The notes below the pieces were generated by a model. It had not been told where the DNA came from. It searched no databases and saw nothing but the letters and a program-made list of their open reading frames with translations. Below are positions 38,387 through 49,400 of a stretch of DNA of 64,000 nt, piece by piece. The stretch spans positions 9,052,001 through 9,116,000 of the forward strand of contig NC_046683.1 in NCBI RefSeq assembly GCF_009870125.1, in the 5' to 3' direction. The DNA comes from Drosophila pseudoobscura (lineage: Eukaryota; Arthropoda; Insecta; Diptera; Drosophilidae). The first letter of the stretch is position 1. Each line of letters begins with the position of its first letter. A program made the position numbers and the translations under genes.

Positions 38387-39650
38387 TTTCGAGTGGTTCT
38401 TCGCGTGGAATTTCGGTGTGTGGGCGTGTGTTTTGGCGCTTACGGCGGCCTAGCTAGTCGTTCGGGCAGATTGCCCAAAGCTTTTTGCACCGTAATTCCT
38501 TTTTCGCTCGCTCTCTCCCTCTCTCCCTCTCTCTCTCTCTCTGTCACACGCGCGCGCGTAAAATGTATTTCGAAAATGTGGCTGTTTGTTTTTGTGCGAG
38601 GAGGAGTGTAAACGGCACACAGCGGCAACAGCAACAGCAACAGCGGTAGCGGCAGCAGAGAATGGATGTGCGATGAACGGTAAAACGGTAAAGTGTCGCC
38701 TGTGGGCTGCGCGTCTTTTCACTCCCCTCTTAGACCCTCTTTCCGTTCCGTTCCTTTCCTTTCTGTCCTTTGCGCTTCCTTGCTTTCTTTGCTTGGATGC
38801 TCTTCCTTTTGGGCTCCTTCTTGCTGTTTTTCTCTGTTTCTTTTTTTTTTATATTTTCGGCTGCCTATTAACTAGTTGCTGCTGCTGCCTGGTCTGGTGC
38901 TTTATAAATAATTTGGCATCCTGCCTGCCGCCGGAGAGGAGCAACGAGCGCGCGCTCCCATCATTACAACAATATATCTCTCGAAAGAAGGAAACTCTGA
39001 AGGAATAGCCGACTGACTGACTGACTGACTGAATCACTGAATCACTGACCGAATGACCACGGACTCCACTCCACTCGACTCGACTCCACGCGACTCGTCG
39101 ACTTTACGAACAACTGACCAAGTCCCTAATTATAATCCTTAGAATGCGTAGCAGCCACTGCTTAGCCCTCAACTACTGCACGCGACAAACTCCCAAGTAA
39201 AACTGAAAACTGAAACTGAAAGCAACCGAACGAACCGAACCGCCAGCCAGACACAAATTCTGACTCTGACTCTGACTCTGGCTATGACGCTGACGATGAG
39301 CGTGAACGACAACGACAACGACAGCGACAACAACAACAACAACAAGCGCACGAAGCTTGCTGCTCGCTGCTGCTGCTCGCTGCCTTGGTTTTTTTTGTCC
39401 CACTGTGCTCCATACACCCGCCTCTATTACGCTACGTTTCGGAAGCTTTTCGCGTTGCGCCCTTTGGGCCATCGGGCATCTCGCTCGCACTTGCCTAGTA
39501 CATATGTATGCCAGTGTGTATGCATACAGTTGTGTGTGTGTGTGTGTGTGCGTATTAACCGTTAACAGTTTGCTGACGTCGCACGCTGTGTGGTGAAAAT
39601 CTGCCTGCCAAAAGCAACAGGACGAAAACACGCCACATGCCCCAGCCTCA
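38387..39650 (-). promoter_or_regulatory. Candidate promoter and 5' UTR of copy A
   Basis: On the minus strand this stretch has GA-rich repeats (around 38515-38545), a run of CAGT units at 39009-39033 giving repeated TCAGTC initiator-like words, and CA/CT-rich leader-like sequence without introns. It sits immediately upstream of the proposed leader exon. Assignment is inference from composition and position only. Confidence 0.35.
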
Positions 39651-42600
39651 CTCACACACATGCACATGCCTATGCCTCTGTGTGTGTGTGTGTATAAGTA
39701 TGCCCCACATTTTTTGGGCGAAAACATTTCGGGTGTAATGGGCCCGCTGTTGCTTCGCATTGAGTGTGCGCCATAACGCCTTGGCTTGGCCTCCCCGCCG
39801 CCCCAAACCCTGCCCGCCCCGATCCATTAGAGTGCTTAACATAACCTGCACCACGCTTTGGTTTCGTGTGTACCGAAATGTACGGATACGAAATGTGTGC
39901 TTAAGCTTGTGGGTGGTGGGGGGCAGGGCGGCTGGTTTTGCTTGCGTGCGTGCCCCAGTTTTGTGGCTCCTGTGTCTCTCAGGTGCAAGCAACTAAGATG
40001 CCATTAGAGCCCACATGCCAGTAGTGTTGGTTAGCTAATTTCCCGGTTTCTGTGGGCCATTTAGAGTGTTGGTCAATAGAATTTTCTATGAAGAACTAAA
40101 GATAGTGCTACACTCTTGGAATTAGCATCTATACTTTATGTTTTGGTGCAAGCAGAGATGCCACAGATTGCAAATAAGGAATACAACAGATAATGCCGAT
40201 ACTTTGGACTGCGATCAATGATGTTCCGATTTGTTGTATTTTTCAAACAAATTTCTTTAGTAAATTACAGTATAAAAACAAAACAGCTAACATTTAATTA
40301 ACTAAAGACAAAATAAGATACAAAATATCCCTTTTTGTTTGATGTTTTGTGTTAAGGGTTCTTCAAGGGTTATATTGTTTATAAAAAGCCTAAACGGGAG
40401 AGAAAGAATAAAGAGTTAGCTATAGTTATCATATCCCCAAACTTTTCTGGAATATTTAATCCCTTTATTTTAATGATAAATAAACCGAATAATAGAGACC
40501 AAATGGCTGTCTTTCCGAGGGGTTGGTTTAAAGAACTTTCAAGAAATGGCATTCAAATTTACAGTATATTCGCCTCTTTCTTCTGTTGGCCAAGCCACAC
40601 TGGAAGAGAGCGAAGGAAAGAGCGTAAAGGCTCTGTGGGGAGCTCATTTTGTAATCAAAATTTGCAGTACTATTCTTTAAATATTCATTGTTGTAAATAG
40701 CTCGTATTTCGGCTGAATAAATGAACAATTTGTAATTGTGATTGGGATTTGTATTAACTAACTAATCATTGATATAGAAGACGCACCACACGACTATCAT
40801 GTGTTGTGTTCTGGATGTTTTTTGTGGAAAATTTACTGGCTATAATAGCTATAAATAACAGTATATGGATAAGTAAGAATACAGTATGAGATCCTTTTAT
40901 CCAATATGCTGTAATGGCGATATATTTCTCGAGATATACACATCCATCTGAGGGCTAATACTCTTTTATAAACAAATGAATAGTGTTCCCTGATTTGTTG
41001 TAAACATTTTACATAATTCGCTTTTATTTTCCATCGTTATGTTTTTTGGTTTTGTTTTCTGTTAAATTATACATTTAATCGTATGTTTAGTTTTGGTTTT
41101 GTTTATGTTTTTCTGTTCTGTGTGATGCTGTTCTGTTTGTGGAACATATCATAGGATATTTTGTCATACTATTCATGTGTAATGCTATATGTAACAGTAA
41201 CATAATATCTGTTTGTATGTATGTATGTACTATATGCTCGAAAGGTGTCATCTCTATAGGTGTCATCGTCTCTACACAGACGGGGCATATATATAAATAT
41301 ATAGTAGCTTAGCTTTGATTACGATTACGATTACGATTACGATACAATATTATATAGCGAGAGTTATTTCTTTCGTATTTCGTGTTTCGTCTGGATCGTG
41401 GCGGATCCTTCATCGAATATTTTTATCAAAAGTGTGGCCAAAATGATGTTTGGACTCAGAGGTTCAGAGGTCAGAGGCCCTTCTCGTCTCGTCTCGTCTC
41501 CTGTCGCTTTCATCTGTAAAATATATCTCTTATTTTTCACATACACACGCACTCTCTCTCTCGCTCTCGCTTGCCTGCTATCTTCTATCTTTATCTTTCA
41601 TTATATATATATATATTGTATGTTTTTCTTCTCTGTTTCTGTTTTCGTTTCTGTTTTAGCGCTTACAAAAATATCAATATTCAAAGAAGCAACAAGAAAT
41701 CACATTAAGTTATTTTTTTGGTTTTTAGTTTTTCGTTTCCATCGTTTAGTTTTCTATACACAAAAAGCGTGCTACTCGCATTTACCTATGTCCCATACAA
41801 TGTATATATAGTATGGTATCTGTATAATGTGTTGTATATATATATGTATAAACCTTTAACCGATAAACCTTTAGCCCTTTAGTGGAGGGAGTTTTGGTGC
41901 GCCTGCACTTACCAAAAAACATAGCAGCAATAGTACAAAAGAATTTCTTTCGAAAGAAACACAAGAAACAACATTTGCCTGAGAGAGAACGTTTCTTTGG
42001 TTGGGAAACCCAACAAGAAAAATAAAACATAACAAATCAAAATACAGTAACACATTTAACACATCTTGCTCTCTATATATAGGGTATATATAATGTATAT
42101 ATGTATATAATATGTTTGCGTATAAATACTCGTTTAATATATGTATATATATTCGTATTGTATGTATCATATTTTTGTTGTATATTAATTCTTCTAATAC
42201 AATAACGCAATCAACTCAAACTCAACGTTTTTTGTGTTTTTTTTTCTTTTTTCTTTAACAACATTTTTATAACATTTTTGTGTGTGTGTGTGTTTGTGTG
42301 TGTGGGGTCTACAATTGTTCGATCTGTATATGGGATATAGCCGCAGGATCTACCCGAAGCTTCTAAAACTGAAAATGTTTTTTTTTCTTAAAACCAAAAA
42401 TAACAAGGCCAAACAAAATCCAACCTAAGAAACGAACAATTGCAATTGAATATCATTAAATATATGTAGGGGGCCTGCATGAATATGAATGAATGCATTC
42501 AAACTCATTGAGTGACTCCGAAAAAAAGGATTTCAACGAAGTGGCGAATGCACGAATGCAAATGAGAGAGAATGAATCTTAATATCCCTCTGCAGACCTC

Positions 42601-42970
42601 TAATATATGCACATATACATGTGTGTGTGTGTGGTGTGTGTGTGTGTGTATATCTAATCATTTGCTAAATTGGTAAAAAATAACATTAACAACAATTGGC
42701 CCACAGCCTCGGGCCACGAAAGCCCAAGCCGAAAACCTTCGCACAGCATCGCAAATGTATGTATATGGTATTTGGTATTTGTTATATGTTATATGTTATA
42801 TAGTGTATATATGTATATGTGGATGGTTCCTGATGGCCGCTCATGTGACGACCATCCCCATACAAAAAGTATAAATATGTAACTGCTACTATATATGTGG
42901 AATGGCTGTATACATGTACATATATAGCATCGTTAATGTATATCATATATATTGTATATAGTAAATAGTA
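39651..42970. other. Non-coding interval 3' of copy B
   Basis: AT-rich spacer with TATATA, TG and (GATTAC)n (41317-41343) microsatellites. I see no gene. Part of the right side is probably copy-B 3' UTR: an AATAAA on the minus strand lies at 42976-42971. Confidence 0.55.
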
Positions 42971-42976
42971 TTTATT
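42971..42976 (-). terminator. Candidate poly(A) signal of SGSM copy B
   Basis: AATAAA on the minus strand about 430 nt past the copy-B stop; first canonical signal downstream. Confidence 0.4.
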
Positions 42977-43340
42977 TCTCATTTACGTTGTTCATTTTCC
43001 TCTCATATTTGTTCTACTTTACTCGACGTCACATCTCAGGTCACTACAATTTCCTTAATTAAGCTAAATTTCAATTAACTTCTGCATCGCATCTTAGGCG
43101 ACTCCCAGCCGTTTCTATAAAAATATAACAACAAAAAAAAGAGCCCAAAACCTCATTCGAGAGCTTCAGCTAATTGCCATCTACTACATATCATATGCAC
43201 TATGTGTATGCCGTGTGCGGGTATGTCTAGGCGCAGTTTCTATCCAACATTCTATGATCTATGGTGCTCTCTACTAGTACATCGCATGCTCAATACTGAT
43301 CGGCAAGTACGGGTACGAATACGGATACGGGGACACATCT

Positions 43341-43395
43341 ACGGTTATGGTTGTGGCTATGGTTATGGTTACGCGTGTTACGGTTACGATTACGG
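43341..43395. repeat. (GGTTAT/GGTTAC)n hexamer repeat
   Basis: About nine imperfect hexamers begin only about ten bases beyond the copy-B stop codon, so they are transcribed in its 3' UTR. Confidence 0.7.
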
Positions 43396-43404
43396 CTCCC
43401 TTCT

Positions 43405-46400
43405 TCACTTGTTCTCGATGATGGTCTGCAGCTGAAGGACCAGACTGCGGGACAGCTGCAGAATCGATTGGGCATTGTGGCGTTCGGCCATTTCTGCAAG
43501 AGAATCGGATATGAATCGAATAACCTAAAAGCAGTCGGTGTTCGCATACCATTGAAGAACTTGATGACATCGGTAAAGTCCATGCTGTTGGAGAGGATGA
43601 TGTCGCGATAGGTCTCGAGCAGGGCCAGGGCCAGGAAGAGGACAAAGTTTCCAGATGCCACGTGCTTGGCCGCCCAGATCACCTCCCAAGTGGCAAAGAC
43701 ATCGTCGTAGACGAGCTCCCTCTTGAAGTCCAAGAGGAACCAGCGGTAGCAGAAGTAGAAGTGCGTGTAGTCCCCGTTCGAGTCCATCAGATCATACATC
43801 TCCGAGTCGAGGATTTGTATGAGGGATCTGCCATTAAGAGGAGATTATAAGCATAAAGAAGGCATCAAGGAGATCAGATCAGATCCTACCGCATGTTGGC
43901 AAAGTGCATGTCCATGGCACCGCCGCTGGGAAAGTTCTCGATCATGCGCTCCATGAGCTTGCAGAAGCAGCTGTAGCTGAGGGACTCGTCGTCGAAGATG
44001 ACCAGCAGTGGGGCCACCAGATCGCACATGCCCTGCATGTAGCCCACGTCCAGATGCTCCCACACATACGTGGATATCACGTTGCGCAGCTTGTCCAGAT
44101 TCTCGTTGGCAAAGTACCAGTAGTTGCGATCGCATCTCTGCACATCCTTCTCGATCCGATGCAGATTGAGGCCGAACTGTTCGAGCAGCTCGACGCTGTA
44201 GACGCCGCCATTGGAGCTGGCCGGGGAGACGCAGGCGGACTTTGGCTCCTGCAGGGCATCCAGGGAGGCCACCACCGTGATGTCATCGTTCATGGGTGAC
44301 ATGAGGCTGGTCTTGCGTGAGGTGAAGTCTTCGGTGGTCTCGTCGTCGTTGCACTGCACATCCAGGGCATCCAGGGAGGCGGCCTCTGTGATGATCACGG
44401 ACGTGGATGGGTGCTCCTCCTCATGCTCATGCTCTGCTTCCTCGCCCTGCCCGTCCCGACGTACATCGTCGGCGCTGTGGAATTTACTCAACAGACCGCA
44501 GGGCTCTACCTCTGGCTCTGTCTCTGGCTCTGTCTCTGGCTCCATTTCCTCTTCTGGCTCCTCCTCCTTGACATCCACCATGTCCACGAACTCATTGCCG
44601 ACCGTCTCGTAGCTGCTGGTGGAGGGCGAGCTCTTGATGCTCAGCAGCAGGATGTTCCCGCCGGCGTCCAGCCCGAGACCCATATCCCCCTCCGCCTCAG
44701 AGTCGGCGAAGCAGTTCTCCTGCAGGTGCAGTGGCTCCATGCAGTCGAGATTCTGGAACTCCAGCATCAACTGCTCGCTCAGCTGCGGCATGCGTCGGCT
44801 TTCCTCCTGCTCCAGCTCCTGCTCCTGGTCCAGCTCCTCGTCCGATTTCTCGTTTCCTTCCTCTTCAGGCTGCTCCTCAGCCTCTGCTGCCAGTTCGGGA
44901 TCATCGGACAGATCTCCAGGATCGGAGATATCGGAGAAATCGTTATCATCAAACACGTCGTTCTCACCCTCATCTGCGCCCAGCTCCGCCTCATCGTCGC
45001 CAAGACCACGCTCCAGCTCCAGCTCCCGCGTGCCATTGGTCATTGGCCGTGCAGCATTTGGACCAGCAGCTGCAGCATCAGCTCCAGCGCCAGCCCCATT
45101 GGCATTGGCCGCCAGACGCGCCTGTTCCGCACTAAGTTTCGCCACGGCCAGCGCTGTCTTCTCCTTCTCCCGCTGCCGGACAATCGCCTCCACGGCCAGC
45201 CACTCGCTCATCGTCGTCTCGTAGTAGTGCTTGCAGGTCTCGTCCTGTTTCTTACGCTCCTCGCAGGTGGACCCAAAGGCGTAGTGGCCCAACAGATAGG
45301 GCCACACCTCCTTGCGCAGATCCGGCTGTACGCCGCCAAAATAGACCAAACGATAGAGCTCCAGTTCGCCAGAGACAACGCCATCCACGTGCATCTCCAG
45401 CCACTTCTGTCTGGTGAGGCCCTCCTCGTCGGCAGCCACTGTGAAGAGTAGAGGGGTAGATTGTACAGTAAAGGAAAGCCCTTGAAGAGAGGGGAATCGG
45501 GCACTTACAATCGGGCATAATGCGGCCATAGACCAGTCCGGAGAGATGGGTCCGCACCGTGGATAGATGACGGCAGTACGCCAGCCAGCCGTAGAAAGCG
45601 CGCGAGATGATCTGCCGGCGCATGGTGGAGCACACGAGCTCAATGCTTGCCGTCTGACTGGCCTGGATCAGGGGCGGATCGCTGCTGCTCTGATCGATGG
45701 AGAGGCTCTTGCTGGAGCAGTCGCTGCTGCCAGTGGTGGAGCAGCTGCCCAAGTGCTTGCGGCGCGGACTCGAGCGCCCCAGCTCCAGGATGGGATGCGT
45801 GGCCACTGGGAAGAGAAGAGGGGGGATGGATGAGTACAGATTGATCGATCAGTTAATCGCACAGGAACTCGACTCTTACAGAACTCCTCGTGCTGGCTCT
45901 TGCTGACCACGCGAAAGACATAGTCGATGGGCGTCTCGTCGCTGGAGGAGGCCTCCATAACGGAGGGCAGTATATGCCGGCGCACGCTCTTCGGCCAGGG
46001 GAACAGCTTGCCAATGCCGCGCTGCGACCAGAGCGGCGGATCCAGCTGTCCGTGCGGCAGCAGGCCCGTCTCCAGGCAGCTGAGGAACGCCTGCAGGTGT
46101 CCGCCCTCGGGAAAATGGATCGGCGGACGCTGCACCCCGTCCTGGCCCACCAGGATGATGGTGCCGCCGGTGTCCCCGCCACGATTCTGGTGACAGTGCA
46201 CGTAGACGATCTCGTCCACGTTGATATTGAGGGCATAGCTCCAGTAGAAGCTCTTGTCGCTGTTGTCCCCGTCGTTGTAGCCGTTCATCAGCTGATTCGG
46301 TGTCCACTTGATGGTCAGCGACTGGATGCTCTGATGGAGGCTCAGATAGCCGGGCATCGGCTCGGACACGTCCTTGGGCAGGACGAGTACATTGTTCTTG

Positions 46401-49400
46401 CCATAGAGTAGGGTGGTCCGCGAATTCTGGTGCAGCGACTCCACATAGTCCTTGGCCACGCTCGCCGGCGAGCAGGCCTTGAAGCTGCCGCTGCTCGTGT
46501 CCTCCGAGCTGGTGTGCAGGCTCCTCTTAAAGTTAATGATCGGCCGATGGCAGGTGGGTGGCGTGCGGTTGCCCGAGCTTATCCGATGCCGCTGCACCTG
46601 AAAACACACAAAAGAGAAGCAGAAAAGGTGATCAGATCCAGCTGTAGAGGACGCGCGGAGTCACTTACCAGCTCATCGGCATGCGGATCGGACCAATAGT
46701 GGTCGGCTGTCTTGGCCCGCGTAAACTCCAGGGCACAGGGCCCCACCAGCAAGGAGCTGAGAATGGATCCATAATCGGCGTCGGCGACCAGCGCCTCGCG
46801 ATCATAGTAGTTGCTGGCATTGCCCACCAGATGCTCGATGATCTTGGCCAGCCGCTTCTCGTACAGCGCCAGCCGTATCCACAGGTACTTGCCCAACGGT
46901 GTCCCGGCGCCTCCCAGGACACCGCCGCCGCCGCCTGCCCCATTGGAGACCGTATTGATGGTGGTCACGGAGCTGCTGCTGCAACTGCTGCCCGTTTGCT
47001 TGCTGATCAGCTTGGGCTTGATGATGCTGTCGCTGCTGGAGGACGAACGCTTGCCGCTCACCGCGCTGCTCTCGTGGGCCAGCTCCAGCTCGAGCAGGCG
47101 CCGGCTCACGTAGTCCGCCTCCGGACAGATTTTGGCTATCTTCTGGATGAGGGCTGTTGTCGAGGAGGTCTTGAACAGCCCGAGGGCCCGACGGCGCAGC
47201 CCATGGCTGAGGCAGGCCTCCACCGCGCCGCAGAGCGACGTCACCGAGCTGCTCTCCTCGTGGACGTACTTCTTGGTCACCGCCTCCTCCATCAGTTGCT
47301 TCACCTCCTTCTTGACGCTGGCTATCAGCCGCTCCTTGAGCTCGGTCTCGGCTGTGCGGCGGTGGATGGGGGATGGAAATCGGAAATTAATGCGACTCAA
47401 GCGTAATTTGTTGCCCTGGTCCTCTGTCTTTCTTGTCGGCTAATGACACCCCAATCCCTATTAGGGATCGCCCCTCCCATAAATATGCTTTGATTGATTG
47501 CACATGCCCCGAGACCCACGTGGACTCCTCTCCTCACCTCTCGCCCCATCATTCCGTTTCGTTTCGTTTCGTTTCGGAGCCCCAGACCGACGTCAATCAT
47601 TTTGTCATCGCTGTCAATTTTGGTTCTGTTTGCTCCTGTGCACAAATCCGTCGTCCCTCTGCCTCTTAAAGCCTCATAGGCTCATGCCTCATGCCTCATA
47701 GTCGCATGCCTTGTAGCCTCTTGCCTCATGCTTACATAAATACTTATGTACGATACGAAAGCGATACGCACTTCTGTGTGTATGCATGTGATGGCCTGTG
47801 TGTCGTACAGTGCGCTTCGTTGCCATAAGAACGCATGCATAACGCACAACAGAAGACTCACGAGTGTCACGTTTTGATGCACGCTCATCAGCCCACGTGT
47901 AATTGCAGGTAACAGGCAGCTGACAACTGTCTGAGACACATATCTGATGACTGCATCATAATCCCAAACGATTAAACATTGAAAAAGGGGGAGAAAGGAT
48001 TTAAAGAATTAAAAACACAAATTTCGAAAACAAAATAAAAATAAATTAATTTATTCAAAAGAGAAAAATATTAGGAAAGCAAAAAATAAATCACTTTATT
48101 GGTTCAATTAAATTAAAATTCAAAATTAGTTTATTAATTCCAAGAAAATAGAATAAATAATGTAAATAAATACATAATTAAATACTAAATAATAATACGT
48201 AAATACAAATATATATAAATAATTAAATAAATAATATACATAAATATTGAAAAAGTAAAAAATAATATAACAAAAAAAACTAAAAAAATATTTAAAAAAT
48301 TATTAAATTATTTACAAGTGTCCTATTGCTCGATAGTCGGAACATAAATATTCTTAAATATAGAAGATAATTGTTAAGAAGTTCACCTCATTTTATAAAG
48401 TTTATTGAATTCCTAAGATTTATTTTTAAACAAACTTTTGTGTTTTAAACAAAATTCATAAATAAGTTCTTTTCTGAATTACAAGGCGAATAAAATAACC
48501 TGAAAAAGGGCGGCATATTCGCTTGCATTCAATTATCAAAATAAGTTTCTTTGGAATAACAAAACAAAAAGCTTTCCCATCGCAAGATTTAAGCAAGAGT
48601 GAGACAAAGGGAAGTATACCCTTCTCATTATTCAGATTATCAGAGAAATATCAGATAAATATACCAGTATATTCGGTGTTTAAAAGTATCTAAACGGCAT
48701 CAAGAATCACGCAGTCTGTCTTAATATTCTGCGTTATAATCTCTAAAAAATCTATTAATTATATTCATGGAAATATTACCATGGAAAATCGCAATTTCAT
48801 CAGCATAAAATTTTAAACAGAACTACAATGTTTTAAAAAATAACACTATACGACAAAATTAAAATTTTTAAGTGGATTTAGCTTGAGATACAAATATATA
48901 CTATGATAAAAAAAATAAATCATCCAGGCCTACAGAGGCATAGATCATCATCCTCATACTTAGTACTTTCAATATACCCCAAAAATCGTTATTTTTTAAT
49001 AAAAATTGGCTTAAAAGAGAATCACCTTCCATACGATGTCTTGTTTGTGTCGTTACTGACTGTACCTCAAGATATATCAAGCCAAAAATGCTAGATCTAG
49101 CCTGAACTATGCTAATATGGGAGCAGAAAATGGTTAGCAGACCGAAGGGCGCTGCCGCATGTTGCGCGACACATATTTTATGAGTTTTTCCCAAGCTATT
49201 TTGTCACAAAAACCACTTCCAAGCCCTATTATGGTTGTGTTATAGAATATAAACGGATTGTATCTTGAATCGGATAAAATCTCTGCATCGTTGACGAAGT
49301 TTTCGATTCGATTCGATGTACAAATTGTCGACATGGAGGAAAGCAATCAAATTGGGAAGCAACTCATGGTCTTACAGTTTCCAAACACACTGTATACGGT

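Noticed and set aside
44411..45451. 346-codon open frame on the plus strand
   Set aside because: Antisense to the acidic-insert exon of copy B; Leu/Ala-rich text results from reading Glu/Gln codons backwards.
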